Shown here: piece by piece, positions 19,001 through 28,117 of the stretch
Layout: each line of letters opens with the position of its first letter
Position numbering within the stretch: the stretch's first letter is position 1
Source of the DNA: Blastococcus sp. CT_GayMR16
Lineage (GTDB): Bacteria; Actinomycetota; Actinomycetes; Mycobacteriales; Geodermatophilaceae
Direction: 5' to 3'
Assembly: GCF_004570875.1 (NCBI RefSeq)
Contig: NZ_SPQK01000022.1
Span: 16,133-80,132, forward strand
Length of the DNA stretch: 64,000 nt
The notes under the pieces: generated by a model
The model's database searches: none
What the model was told of the DNA's origin: nothing
What the model saw: the letters and a program-made list of their open reading frames with translations, nothing else
Made by a program: the position numbers and the translations under genes

Positions 19001-19014
19001 GTTCCACGTGGAAC
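19001..19014. promoter_or_regulatory. Candidate parS site (ParB-binding), copy 2
   Basis: It has the same 14-bp palindrome as at 11141. Here symmetry extends to 20 bp (18998-19017, GCGGTTCC...GGAACCGC). It lies in the gap before the RNB-nuclease gene. Confidence 0.75.
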
Positions 19015-19049
19015 CGCGGACGTCGGCCCCGTCTGCCAGGCTGGCGGGC

Positions 19050-20495
19050 GTGTCAGGTGCGCCGCTCGCCCCCATCCGGGTCCCCCGCTGGCCCGCGGCG
19101 GCCGGCCCGGCCCCTGACTTCGCCACGATCCGCGCCGAGTTCGACGTCCCCGAAGAGTTCCCGCCGGCGGTGCTGGCCGAGGCCGAGCGCCGCGCCCGGG
19201 GACCGCAGCTACCCGAGCTGGACGCCACCGACGTCCCGCTGGTGACGCTGGACCCGCCCGGCAGCCGGGACCTCGACCAGGCCGTGCACCTGGCCGCCCG
19301 TGGCGACGGGTACCGCGTCTCGTACGCCATCGCGGACGTCGGGTCCTTCGTGCGGCTCGGCAGCGCGATCGACGGTGAGGCCCGGCGACGCGGGCAGACC
19401 CTCTACAGCCCGGACAAGCGGACGCCGCTGCATCCCCCGCTCCTCAGCGAGGGAGCCGCCAGCCTCCTGCCCGACCAGCTCCGTCCCGCGGTGCTGTGGA
19501 CCATCGACCTCGACGCCGACGGCGAACCGGTCCGGGTCGACCTCCGCCGCGCCCGTGTGCGCAGCCGCGCCCAGTTGGACTACCCCGCCGTCCAGGCACA
19601 GGCCGACGCCGGGACGCTGCCCGAGCCGCTCGCGCTGCTGCCGGTCATCGGCTCGCTGCTGCAGCGCAGGGCGGCCGAGCGGGGCGCCATCGAGCTCGGC
19701 ACCCCTGACCAGGAGGTCGAGGCGACGCCGTCCGGCGGCTGGACGCTCGTCCTGCGCGGCGACCTGCCCGTGGAGGGGTGGAACGCGCAGATCTCGCTGC
19801 TCACCGGACGCTGCGCTGCCGCGCTCATGCTCGACGGCGGCGTCGGAGTGCTGCGCACGCTGCCCCCCGCCCGGCCCGAGGACGTCGCCCGGCTGCGGCT
19901 CCTGGCGCCGGCGCTCGGCGTCGACTGGCCCGCCGACGCCGGCCCCGGCGAGGTGATCGCGGCCCTCGACCCGGCCCGGCCCGGGCACGCCGCCTTCCTC
20001 GAGGAGGCGGTGACCCTGCTGCGGGGCGCCGCGTACACCCCGTTCGACGGCGCTCCGCCCGAGCAGCCAGGCCACGCCGGCGTCGGGGCGCCCTACTCCC
20101 ACGTCACCGCACCCCTGCGGCGGCTCGTCGACCGGTTCGGGACGGAGGTCTGCCTGGCGCTCGCCGCAGGAGCGCAGCCGGCCCCGGACCTGCGCGCCGC
20201 CCTGCCGGACCTCCCCGCCCTCATGGCCGCCTCCGACCGGCGCACCCGCGAGGTCGAGCGCGCCGTCGTCGATGCCACCGAAGCCTGGCTGCTCCGCGAC
20301 CGGATCGGGCAGACGTTCTCCGCCATCGTGGTGGACGCCGAGGACGGCCGCGGCACGGTGGTGCTCGACGGGCTGGCCATCCGCGGCCGCTGCACCGGCG
20401 AGGCCCTGCGGCCGGGCACCCGGGTGCGGGTGCGCCTCGAGGAGGCCGACGTCGCAGCACGCACCATCCGCTTCGCCCTGGCTGCCCCGGAATGA
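19050..20495 (+). CDS. RNB-domain ribonuclease (RNase II/R-like, short form)
   Basis: Exoribonuclease of 481 residues degrading RNA 3' to 5'. The RNB catalytic motif DPPGSRDLDQAV carries the metal-binding aspartates, and YAIADVGSFV follows. Also seen are YSPDKRTPLHPPLLSEGA and the C-terminal YSHVTAPLRRLVDRF. It lacks the cold-shock domains and has only a short beta-rich C-terminus, as is common for actinobacterial single-domain forms. GTG at 19050 chosen; the upstream in-frame ATG at 19008 lies inside the parS palindrome. Its stop overlaps the aminotransferase start (ATGA). Confidence 0.88.
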   Translation: MSGAPLAPIRVPRWPAAAGPAPDFATIRAEFDVPEEFPPAVLAEAERRARGPQLPELDATDVPLVTLDPPGSRDLDQAVHLAARGDGYRVSYAIADVGSFVRLGSAIDGEARRRGQTLYSPDKRTPLHPPLLSEGAASLLPDQLRPAVLWTIDLDADGEPVRVDLRRARVRSRAQLDYPAVQAQADAGTLPEPLALLPVIGSLLQRRAAERGAIELGTPDQEVEATPSGGWTLVLRGDLPVEGWNAQISLLTGRCAAALMLDGGVGVLRTLPPARPEDVARLRLLAPALGVDWPADAGPGEVIAALDPARPGHAAFLEEAVTLLRGAAYTPFDGAPPEQPGHAGVGAPYSHVTAPLRRLVDRFGTEVCLALAAGAQPAPDLRAALPDLPALMAASDRRTREVERAVVDATEAWLLRDRIGQTFSAIVVDAEDGRGTVVLDGLAIRGRCTGEALRPGTRVRVRLEEADVAARTIRFALAAPE

Positions 20496-21679
20496 CGCGG
20501 GCGCCGTACCTGACCTCCCGGCTGCAGGGCTTCGGGACGACGGTCTTCGCGGAGATGAGCGCGCTGGCCGTGGCCACCGGGTCGGTCAACCTCGGGCAGG
20601 GATTCCCCGACTACCCGGGACCGCCGGAGGTGCTCGACGTTGCCCGGGCAGCGATCGGCACCGCCGCCGACCAGTACCCGCCCGGTCCGGGACGCCCGGA
20701 ACTCCGCGAGGCGATCGCCACGCACGTGCAACGGTTCCGCGGCCTGGGCTACGACCCAGGCGACGAGGTGCTGGTGACCGCCGGTGCCACCGAGGCGCTC
20801 AGCGGCGCACTGCTCGCCCTGCTCGACACCGGCGACGAGGTCGTGCTGTTCGAGCCGATGTACGACTGCTACGCCGCCGGGATAGCGATGGCCGGCGGGG
20901 TGGCCCGTCCGGTGCCGCTGCGCCCACCCCCGGACGACGCCGGCCCGTGGTCGTTCGACCCGGCGGCGGTCCGGGCGGCGATCACCGGGCGGACGACGGT
21001 CCTGCTGCTCAACACCCCGCACAACCCGACCGGCAAGGTCTTCACCGACGAGGAGCTGCGGTTCCTGGCCGACCTGGCCATCGCGCACGACCTGCTCGTG
21101 CTCACCGACGAGGTCTACGAGCACCTGGTCTTCAGCGGCTCGGTCCACCGGTCGATCGCCGCTCTCCCCGGCATGCGGGAGCGCACCCTGGTGGTCAGCA
21201 GCGCGGGCAAGACCTTCAACGTGACCGGCTGGAAGATCGGCTGGATCTGCGGTCCGGCGCCGCTGGTGTCTGCCGTCCGCACGGCCAAGCAGTTCCTCAC
21301 CTACGTCAACGGCGGCCCGTTCCAGCCCGCGATCGCCGCCGGCCTGGCGCTGCCGGACGACTACTTCGCGCACGCGGCGCGCGACCTCGAGTACCGCCGC
21401 GACGTCCTGGTCCAGGGGCTGACCGAGGCCGGCCTGCCGGTGATCAGCCCGGAGGCCACCTACTTCGCGACGGTCGACGTCCGGTCGGTCCAGCCCGACG
21501 GCGACGGCCTCGCGTTCTGCCGGTCCCTGCCGGAGCGTGCGGGGGTGGTCGCCGTTCCCACCGTGGTCTTCTACGACCCGGCGCACGCACACCTGGGCCG
21601 GCACCTCGTGCGGTTCGCCTTCTGCAAGCGCGACGAGGTGCTTGCGGAAGCCGTGGAGCGGTTGAGGAGGCTCACGTGA
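20492..21679 (+). CDS. Pyridoxal-phosphate aminotransferase, YbdL/glutamine-transaminase type
   Basis: Class I/II aminotransferase of 395 residues. Fold type I features: NLGQGFPDYPGP, the Asn/Tyr pocket in LLNTPHNPTGKV, the Asp in LVLTDEVYEHL and the PLP-binding Lys in SSAGKTFNVTGWKIGW. The last motif and the LGQGFP start are typical of methionine/glutamine transaminases (YbdL, KAT). Transamination with glutamine gives 2-oxoglutaramate, the substrate of the omega-amidase encoded next, with a four-base overlap. The pair probably drives keto-acid salvage such as methionine regeneration. Some relatives are annotated as DapC, which is less likely here. Confidence 0.9.
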   Translation: MTRAPYLTSRLQGFGTTVFAEMSALAVATGSVNLGQGFPDYPGPPEVLDVARAAIGTAADQYPPGPGRPELREAIATHVQRFRGLGYDPGDEVLVTAGATEALSGALLALLDTGDEVVLFEPMYDCYAAGIAMAGGVARPVPLRPPPDDAGPWSFDPAAVRAAITGRTTVLLLNTPHNPTGKVFTDEELRFLADLAIAHDLLVLTDEVYEHLVFSGSVHRSIAALPGMRERTLVVSSAGKTFNVTGWKIGWICGPAPLVSAVRTAKQFLTYVNGGPFQPAIAAGLALPDDYFAHAARDLEYRRDVLVQGLTEAGLPVISPEATYFATVDVRSVQPDGDGLAFCRSLPERAGVVAVPTVVFYDPAHAHLGRHLVRFAFCKRDEVLAEAVERLRRLT

Positions 21680-22437
21680 AGATCGCTGCGGTGCAGCACG
21701 ACATCGTCTGGGAGGACCGCGAGGCCAACTTCGAGCGCCTGGCCCTGCAGGTCGGGCGGGCCGTCGGCGCGGGCGCCGAGCTGGTGCTGCTGACCGAGAC
21801 GTTCTCCACCGGGTTCTCGATGACGGCGGGCATCGGTGAGCCGGAGGGCGGCCCGTCGTCGCAGTTCCTCGCCGACCAGGCCGCCGAGCACGGGGTGTGG
21901 GTCGCCGGCACGTGCCCGGAGGTCGCGGCCGGGGAGGAACTGCCCTACAACTCCTTCGTCCTGGCCGGGCCCGAGGGCACCACCCACCGCTACCGCAAGC
22001 TGCACCCGTTCACCCACGCCGGCGAGCACGAGCGCTTCCGTGCGGGCGAGAAGCCGGTGACGGTGCAGGTCGGGGGCTTGAGGATCACGCCGTTCATCTG
22101 CTACGACCTGAGGTTCGCCGACGTGTTCTGGAAGGCCGCGCCCGAGACGGACGTCTACCTGGTGCCGGCGAACTGGCCGAGCCCGCGGCGCGCGCACTGG
22201 CAGACGCTGCTGCAGGCGCGCGCGATCGAGAACCAGGCCTACGTCGTCGGCTGCAACCGGGTCGGCACGGCGGGCGACGGCACCGAGCACGTCGGCGACA
22301 GCCGGATCGTCAACCCGATGGGGGAGCTGCTCGCGACCGCGGCCGGCGTCGAGACCATCGTCCTGGCCGACGTGGACGCCGCCGAGGTGACGGCGACCCG
22401 CGACCGCCTGAGGTTCCTGCCCGACCGTCGGGGCTAG
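21676..22437 (+). CDS. Omega-amidase / nitrilase-family carbon-nitrogen hydrolase
   Basis: Protein of 253 residues with the nitrilase triad: Glu in LLTETFSTGF, Lys in HRYRKLHPF and Cys in FICYDLRF. The second Glu-like position is in the usual loop. Length and motifs match the YafV/NIT2 branch that hydrolyses 2-oxoglutaramate to 2-oxoglutarate and ammonia. The GTG overlaps the aminotransferase stop (GTGA), supporting a joint transaminase/omega-amidase pathway. It overlaps the convergent PRC-barrel gene by four bases. Confidence 0.9.
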   Translation: MKIAAVQHDIVWEDREANFERLALQVGRAVGAGAELVLLTETFSTGFSMTAGIGEPEGGPSSQFLADQAAEHGVWVAGTCPEVAAGEELPYNSFVLAGPEGTTHRYRKLHPFTHAGEHERFRAGEKPVTVQVGGLRITPFICYDLRFADVFWKAAPETDVYLVPANWPSPRRAHWQTLLQARAIENQAYVVGCNRVGTAGDGTEHVGDSRIVNPMGELLATAAGVETIVLADVDAAEVTATRDRLRFLPDRRG

Positions 22438-23297
22438 GCCGGGCGACCGCCGGGCACTGCGTGCTCGTCGACCACGATCTGCTCCCGCTGCACCTGCTCG
22501 GTGACGGTCTCCTGACCCTGGACGAGCTCCGTCCGCAGCCGGACCCGCTCGACCGGCACGACCTCCACCGTCACGACCGGCCGCTCGGTGTGCAGGATGA
22601 TCTCGTCGGGAAGCCCGCCGGACGGCGCCGTGGTCGCAGGCACCAGCATCTCCTCGCCCGAGTCCTCGTCGTCCACGAAGTCCAGGGGCACCTCTTCGAT
22701 GCGGATCTCCTCGCGACGGATCGGCACGGTGATCTGCACCTCCTCGGTCACCACGTACTTGACCAGCCGGGCCCGGGTGGTCGCGACGCGCTCGGTGGCG
22801 ACCCGCAGTTGCTCCTCGCTCCGGGTCATCGACCCGTCGGAGGCGACCGGCCGGGTGGTGTCGGTCTCCACCGGCTCGTCGGTGTCCGTCGTCGCGACCG
22901 GAGCCGCATGCCGCGGCGCCGCGTCCACGGGAGCTGCCGTCTCAACAGGAGCCGCCGTCTCCACGGGAGCTGTGGCGACGGGCTGGGTACCGCCGAGGCC
23001 GTAGTGGCGGCGCAGGGCCTCCTCGTCGCTCGGGTCGAGGTGCTCCCCGGCCATCGACGGAGCGCTCTTGACGGCGTCCGACGTGACCGGCACGCGCAGG
23101 GCTCCGTCGTCGAACGTGGCGTCCACGGCGGGCACGATGGAGTGGCGGGTGCCGAACAGACCAGTGCTGACCGCCACCCAGGACGGCTGACCGGTGCGGT
23201 CGTCGACGAAGAACGCCTCGACCGTGCCCAGCTTGTCGCCGTCCGAGCCGTAGGCCGTGCCCCCGACCGCTGCGGAGACCTCTCGCTCGCTCAACAT
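22434..23297 (-). CDS. PRC-barrel and DUF2382 domain protein
   Basis: Protein of 287 residues. The N-terminus is a PRC-barrel (LGTVEAFFVDDRTGQPSWVA), a small fold for metal or protein contacts. The C-terminal DUF2382 part reads RLVKYVVTEEVQITVPIRRE and then repeats LHTERPVVTVEVVPVERVRL. A middle Ala/Pro/Thr-rich linker carries an imperfect tandem repeat (VETAAPVETAAPVDAAP). The family is stress-linked in many bacteria. The ATG at 23297 has GGGGAG upstream. Confidence 0.85.
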   Translation of the reverse strand: MLSEREVSAAVGGTAYGSDGDKLGTVEAFFVDDRTGQPSWVAVSTGLFGTRHSIVPAVDATFDDGALRVPVTSDAVKSAPSMAGEHLDPSDEEALRRHYGLGGTQPVATAPVETAAPVETAAPVDAAPRHAAPVATTDTDEPVETDTTRPVASDGSMTRSEEQLRVATERVATTRARLVKYVVTEEVQITVPIRREEIRIEEVPLDFVDDEDSGEEMLVPATTAPSGGLPDEIILHTERPVVTVEVVPVERVRLRTELVQGQETVTEQVQREQIVVDEHAVPGGRPA

Positions 23298-23384
23298 GAC
23301 CGTGCTCCCCTCGGCTGGGCGCGCCTCGTGGGCGCCCGTTCTCCCTGGAGCGTGCCCAGTGATCACGGCCGATGAACATCGCGG

Positions 23385-24404
23385 TCAGCCCGGGGGCAGC
23401 GCCAGGTCCACGACGAGCACCCGATGGTCGCTGCCGGGCAGGTGCACGAGGTCCACGCCGGCGACCGCGATCCGCGGATCGATGAGCACGTGGTCGAGCG
23501 CGAGCCGGGGCCACGGCAGCCGGAGCGGCCGCCAGGTCCAGGCGAGCCCACGGCCGGCCCGCTGCGCGGCGTCCGCCCACCCCGTCCGCAGCACGGCGCG
23601 CAGGGCACCGTGGTCGAGCGTCGCGTTGAAGTCACCGGCCAGCACCCGGAGGACCTCCGGGTCCGGCGCCGGCAGATCGGCGAGGTCCCGGGTCCACTCG
23701 CGCACGGCGCGTGGGGACGTTGCCGGTGGCATGGAGTGCACCGCGGTCAGCTCGACGTCCTTCGCGCCTTCGACGGCGAGCCGGACCGTCGGCTGCTCGA
23801 AGGAGCCGGGCACCGCGCCCCGCTTCCCGATGGGGAGCCGGCTCCAGACCGCGCCCGAGCCGGAGACCACCGTTCCTGGCCGCGCCGGGATGACGTGTGA
23901 CCACGGCAGCAGCTCTCCGAGGCCGGCGGCGCAGAGCCCGGCCTCGGCCCGCGGGGTCAGCTCCTGCACCGAGAGGACGTCGACGTCGAGCCGTCGCACC
24001 AGGTCGACGACGGGCGCCGGCGGCACGAGCCCTTTGCGCAGGCTGACCGTGGCGACACGGAGCCGGGCGCAGCCGGGGAGTGCAGCCGGCCCGGGGGTCC
24101 GGCGGTGGGACAGCACCGCGGTCGCGAGGACCGTGCCCGACCCGGCGGACAGCAGCGCCGCGGTCCGGGAGCCCGAACGGACCGCCAGCACGAGGGGCAG
24201 TACCGCCGCGGCGGCCGCGTACGGCGTGAACGTCATCGCGGGCACGAACGGGAAGCCACGCTCCGCGCCGGTCATCCGCAGTGCGGTCCACACCGCCCAG
24301 GGCAGGGCCGCAGCGGTCGCCAACCGCCGGCGGCGGCGCATCCCGGACACGACCATCGCGATCACCGTAGCCAGGCCCGGCATGCGCGCGCCGGTCGGCG
24401 GCAT
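23385..24404 (-). CDS. Membrane-anchored endonuclease/exonuclease/phosphatase family protein
   Basis: Protein of 339 residues. It has hydrophobic segments near the N-terminus (about residues 8-75), then an EEP-fold domain: VDVLSVQELTP with the catalytic Glu, LAGDFNATLDHGALR with the Asp/Asn, and DHVLIDP and GSDHRVLVV with the C-terminal His. The fold includes DNases, inositol phosphatases and sphingomyelinases, so the substrate is unknown. ATG at 24404, with GGAGG ten bases upstream. Confidence 0.85.
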   Translation of the reverse strand: MPPTGARMPGLATVIAMVVSGMRRRRRLATAAALPWAVWTALRMTGAERGFPFVPAMTFTPYAAAAAVLPLVLAVRSGSRTAALLSAGSGTVLATAVLSHRRTPGPAALPGCARLRVATVSLRKGLVPPAPVVDLVRRLDVDVLSVQELTPRAEAGLCAAGLGELLPWSHVIPARPGTVVSGSGAVWSRLPIGKRGAVPGSFEQPTVRLAVEGAKDVELTAVHSMPPATSPRAVREWTRDLADLPAPDPEVLRVLAGDFNATLDHGALRAVLRTGWADAAQRAGRGLAWTWRPLRLPWPRLALDHVLIDPRIAVAGVDLVHLPGSDHRVLVVDLALPPG

Positions 24405-24473
24405 CGTCGGTCGTCCTCCACGCGGATAGGTTGGGCACGAGCCAACGGTGGACGTCGTACGGAGGAGGCCGCA

Positions 24474-26006
24474 GTGACCAGCGGGCACCTCGAGGTCGAG
24501 ACCAAGTACGAGGTCGAGGCGGGCTTCGCCGTCCCTCCGCTGAACGGGTTGCCCGGCGTCGCCACCGTGGACGAGCCGGTGGAACACCTGCTCGAGGCCG
24601 TCTACCTCGACACCGACGACCTCCGGCTGCTCCGCGCGCGGGTCACGCTGCGCCGCAGGACGGGTGGGCCGGACGCCGGGTGGCACCTCAAGCTGCCGGC
24701 GGGGAACGCCCGCCGGGAACTGCACGCACCCCTGGGCCGGGCGACGAAGAATCCGCCCCGCGCCCTCCAGGAGCCGGTGGTCGGCATCCTCCGCGGGGCC
24801 CGGCCGCGCCCGGTGACGACGCTGCGGACCCGACGGCTGGTCACGGCCCTGCGTGCTGCCGACGGGGCGCTGCTCGCCGAGATCGCCGACGACACCGTGA
24901 CCGCGACCCTCCTCGCCGGACCGGACGGCGCGGCGGAGGTGCACGCCTGGCGCGAGGTCGAGGTGGAGCTCGGCGCGGACCACGGCGAGTCGGCCGAGGC
25001 GCTGGCAGCGGCGGTGGGGGAACGCCTGGTCGCGGTCGGTGCGCGACCCTCGCCCTCGGCGTCGAAGGTCGGGCGGGTGCTGGCGGGACGGCTGGCCGCG
25101 CTGCCGACGGGCATCCCCGTCCGGGACGGGGAACGGCCGACGGCGGGCGAGTTCCTGCTCGCGGGGCTGACCGAGCAGGTCGCGGGCCTGCAGGCGGCCG
25201 ACGTCCTGCTGCGGACCGAGCAGCCCGACGCCGTCCACCAGGTGCGGGTCGCCGCGCGACGCCTGCGCAGCACCCTGGCCGCCTTCCACGACGTGCTCGA
25301 GCGGTCCGTGACGGAGCCGGTGCGCGCGGAGCTGTCGTGGCTGGGCGGGCAGCTGGCCGACGCCCGGGACAGCGAGGTGGCGCTGGAGCACCTGCGGGCC
25401 GTGGTGGCGGCCGAGCCGGACGAGCTCCTGCTCGGGCCGGTGGCCGCCCGGCTGCAGCAGACCGAGCTCCGGGAGGTGCGGGCCGGGCTGGACCGGGCGC
25501 TGCTCACGCTGTCCGAGGCGCGCTACCTGCGGCTGCTCGACGACCTGCATGCGCTGCTCGACGCCCCGCCGTTCACCGCCCGGGCGGATGAGGCGCTCAA
25601 GCCGGTGCTGCGGGACACCACACGGCGGTCCGTGCGGCGCCTGCGGCGGCACCTGGCCACGGCCCGGCGGGCGACCGGCCACGACCGGGCCGAGGCGCTT
25701 CACGGTGTGCGCAAGGCGGCCAAGCGGGCGCGGTACGCCGCCGAGGTCGGCCGCGGGGAGCTGGCCCACGTGAAGGCCCTCGCGCGGGCGGCCAAGAAGG
25801 TGCAGACGGTGCTCGGCGAGCTGCAGGACACCGTGGTGACACGGGAGCAGTGCCGCCGGTTGGGGATCGTGGCGTTCGCCGCGGGGGAGAACACGTTCAC
25901 CTACGGCCGGCTGCACGGCCTCGAGCAGAACCGCGGTGAACGCGCGGAGCAGGAGTTCTGGGCGTTGGCGAAGAAGGTCGGCGCCGTGCTGAAAGCCGCC
26001 GAGTGA
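24474..26006 (+). CDS. CYTH and CHAD domain protein
   Basis: Protein of 510 residues. The N-terminal CYTH domain starts with the diagnostic ExExK (EVETKYE) and has a tunnel rich in Arg and Lys for triphosphate chemistry. The C-terminal CHAD domain has the conserved histidines and basic patches, as in DAVHQVRVAARRLRSTL and ALHGVRKAAKRARYAAE. CHAD domains bind polyphosphate, and fused CYTH suggests a triphosphatase that acts on or with polyphosphate. GTG with GGAGGAGG upstream. It overlaps the next gene by four bases. Confidence 0.93.
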   Translation: MTSGHLEVETKYEVEAGFAVPPLNGLPGVATVDEPVEHLLEAVYLDTDDLRLLRARVTLRRRTGGPDAGWHLKLPAGNARRELHAPLGRATKNPPRALQEPVVGILRGARPRPVTTLRTRRLVTALRAADGALLAEIADDTVTATLLAGPDGAAEVHAWREVEVELGADHGESAEALAAAVGERLVAVGARPSPSASKVGRVLAGRLAALPTGIPVRDGERPTAGEFLLAGLTEQVAGLQAADVLLRTEQPDAVHQVRVAARRLRSTLAAFHDVLERSVTEPVRAELSWLGGQLADARDSEVALEHLRAVVAAEPDELLLGPVAARLQQTELREVRAGLDRALLTLSEARYLRLLDDLHALLDAPPFTARADEALKPVLRDTTRRSVRRLRRHLATARRATGHDRAEALHGVRKAAKRARYAAEVGRGELAHVKALARAAKKVQTVLGELQDTVVTREQCRRLGIVAFAAGENTFTYGRLHGLEQNRGERAEQEFWALAKKVGAVLKAAE

Positions 26007-27352
26007 CGCTGATCGGACTGCTCGGCTTCGCGACGGTCATCCTGCTCGCGATGTTCCTGCTCCACGGTTACCTGTGGTGGCGGCTGGTCCGCAGCGCGAC
26101 GCGCCCCGGGCGGGCACGGCGTGGGCTGACCGCCCTGGTGGTCCTGCTCGGCCTGTTGCCGGCGCTCGCGGTCGGCCTGCGCCGCACACTCCCCCTCGAC
26201 GCGGCCGCTCCCCTGGACTGGGTCGCCTACACCTGGCTCGGCCTCGCCTTCTACGCCTTCCTCGCTCTCCTTGCCCTCGAACCCGTCCGCCTGCTCGCAC
26301 GTTTGGTCGAGCCGAGTGGGGCCCGGAGGGCTCCGCGCAGGCTCGACGAGCTGGCTCAACCCGACGGGGGAACGGCTCCTGGCCGCGGTGCCGTCCGGGA
26401 GGACGGCGATGTCGTAGCCCGGAGGGTCCCGCGCAGGGATGACGAGCTGGCTCATCCCGACAGGGGGACGGCTCCTGGCCGCGATGTGGTCCGGAAGGAC
26501 CACAGATTGAACAGACGCCTCTTCCTCGCCCGCACCCTCGCCGTCACCGCGGGGGCGGTCGCCGTCGGTACGGCCGGGACGGGCGCCTACTTCGCCAACT
26601 CCGCCCCCGTCGTCCGTCGGGTGCCGATCACGCTGCCCCGCCTTGCCCCCGCGCTCGACGGTCTGCGGATCGTCACGTTCTCCGACGCCCACCTGTCGGC
26701 CACGTACGGCGGACGGCGGTTCGAGCGGCTCGTGGAGATCGTCAACGAGCAGCGTCCGGACGTCGTCGCGATCGTCGGTGACCTGGTCGACGGCAGCGTG
26801 GAGGAGCTGCGGGAGGACGTCGCCCCGCTCGCGGACCTGGTCAGCGAGCAGGGCGTCTTCTTCGTGACCGGCAACCACGAGTACTTCGTCGACACCCGGG
26901 CCTGGCTGCGGCACCTGCCCACTCTCGGTGTGGACGTGCTGCACAACGAGCGGGTGCCGATCCGGCGGGGGACGGCGTCGGTCGACCTGGCCGGGATCGA
27001 CGACCGGACGGCGGCCAACTCCGGGATCCCCGGTCAGGGCGCCGACCTGGACGCGGCGCTGGACGGCCGCGACGACGCGACCCCCGTCGTCCTCCTCGCG
27101 CACCAGCCGGTGATGGTGGAGCAGGCGCGCGCGGCCGGGGTGGACCTGCAGCTGTCCGGCCACACCCACGGCGGGCAGCTGTGGCCGTTCGACTACGCGA
27201 TCCGCCTGGACCAGCCCTCGGTCGAGGGCTACAGCCGGCACGGGGACACCCAGCTGTACGTGACGTCCGGGGCCGGTTACTGGGGCCCGCCGATGCGGGT
27301 GGGCGCCCGGCCCGAGGTCACCGTCGTGGAGCTGCGGGCCCCGCGGGGCTGA
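26003..27352 (+). CDS. Membrane metallophosphoesterase with a repeat-bearing linker
   Basis: Protein of 449 residues. The N-terminus has three hydrophobic segments (about 2-20, 43-60, 70-95). A long charged linker follows, then a further hydrophobic segment (ARTLAVTAGAVAVGTAG). The C-terminal calcineurin-like domain has all metal motifs: FSDAHLS, VGDLVDG, TGNHEYF and SGHTHGGQ. It resembles the YkuE group of membrane phosphodiesterases. The linker contains an in-frame tandem duplication. GTG overlaps the CYTH-CHAD stop, suggesting co-translation. Confidence 0.9.
   Translation: MTLIGLLGFATVILLAMFLLHGYLWWRLVRSATRPGRARRGLTALVVLLGLLPALAVGLRRTLPLDAAAPLDWVAYTWLGLAFYAFLALLALEPVRLLARLVEPSGARRAPRRLDELAQPDGGTAPGRGAVREDGDVVARRVPRRDDELAHPDRGTAPGRDVVRKDHRLNRRLFLARTLAVTAGAVAVGTAGTGAYFANSAPVVRRVPITLPRLAPALDGLRIVTFSDAHLSATYGGRRFERLVEIVNEQRPDVVAIVGDLVDGSVEELREDVAPLADLVSEQGVFFVTGNHEYFVDTRAWLRHLPTLGVDVLHNERVPIRRGTASVDLAGIDDRTAANSGIPGQGADLDAALDGRDDATPVVLLAHQPVMVEQARAAGVDLQLSGHTHGGQLWPFDYAIRLDQPSVEGYSRHGDTQLYVTSGAGYWGPPMRVGARPEVTVVELRAPRG
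26321..26503 (+). repeat. In-frame 96-base tandem repeat in the phosphoesterase linker
   Basis: Two imperfect copies, 26321-26416 and 26417-26503, share a 96-base period (32 codons). Both contain GAGCTGGCTCA, CGGCTCCTGGCCGCG and CCCGGAGGG at matching positions. The repeat keeps the reading frame and encodes no recognised fold. Confidence 0.75.
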
Positions 27353-27361
27353 GATCCCGGC

Positions 27362-27940
27362 TCAGCGTTGCTGCAGCGCGTCGAAGGACTCCTCCATGAG
27401 CTCCTCGAGCTTGTGCTCGCCGTTGCAGTCGGCCCAGGCGAGCATCGCAGCGGTGTACGCGGACATGTAGGCGTTGACCACGATCGCGTCCGCCGCCCGC
27501 AGAACTTCGCCCGGCGCCGTGGGGAGCGCGTCGGCGACCACGCCGCCGGAGGTGCGCTCGAACTCTGCCGCCCGCGTGCGGAGCGCCGGGGTTGCGGCGA
27601 CGATGCGCCAGCGCGCGAGGGCGTCCTCCCGGAACTCGGGGGTCCACTGCCCCAGCCACAGCGGTACGGCGCGTCGGATCCGCTCGTGCAGCGAGAACTC
27701 GGTCGGCTGTCCGGCCAGGAGAGCGGCGAAGTCGTGCGCAGTGGGCAGCTGCATCACGATGTGTTCCTTGGACTGGTAGTGCGCGTAGAAGGTCGGCACC
27801 GACACCCCGGCGCCGCTCGCGATCACCCCGACGGCGACCTGCTCGAAGCCCTGCTCCTGGAAGAGCCGCAACGCGGTCTCGTAGATCCGCTGATGCGTGT
27901 CCTCCCACCGCCGCGCGCGCCAGTCCTGCGGTTCACTCAC
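27362..27940 (-). CDS. TetR-family transcriptional regulator
   Basis: Regulator of 192 residues with a clear N-terminal helix-turn-helix (VAVGVIASGAGVSVPTFYAH). The ligand domain is typical of the family. The GTG at 27940 is chosen because GGAGG lies eight bases upstream and it yields the usual N-terminus; an ATG at 27985 is possible. No obvious operator or regulated partner was seen beside it. Confidence 0.85.
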   Translation of the reverse strand: MSEPQDWRARRWEDTHQRIYETALRLFQEQGFEQVAVGVIASGAGVSVPTFYAHYQSKEHIVMQLPTAHDFAALLAGQPTEFSLHERIRRAVPLWLGQWTPEFREDALARWRIVAATPALRTRAAEFERTSGGVVADALPTAPGEVLRAADAIVVNAYMSAYTAAMLAWADCNGEHKLEELMEESFDALQQR

Positions 27941-28117
27941 CCCTTGATCCTCCGTCGCTTCATCCGCCCTGACCAGCCGCCGCACCGATGATCACTGGTT
28001 CGTGGTGGCCCGGACCAGCCCGGGCGTACCCCGCTCCACTCGCTTCACGCTCCCGTTCCGGAATTCAGGCCGGCACACCGGGGGCACCGCGCACCGACGA
28101 CAGCCTGCTCCAGGCGC

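Noticed and set aside
26321..26503. Insertion sequence remnant
   Set aside because: There is no transposase fragment, no terminal inverted repeat and the host frame is intact.
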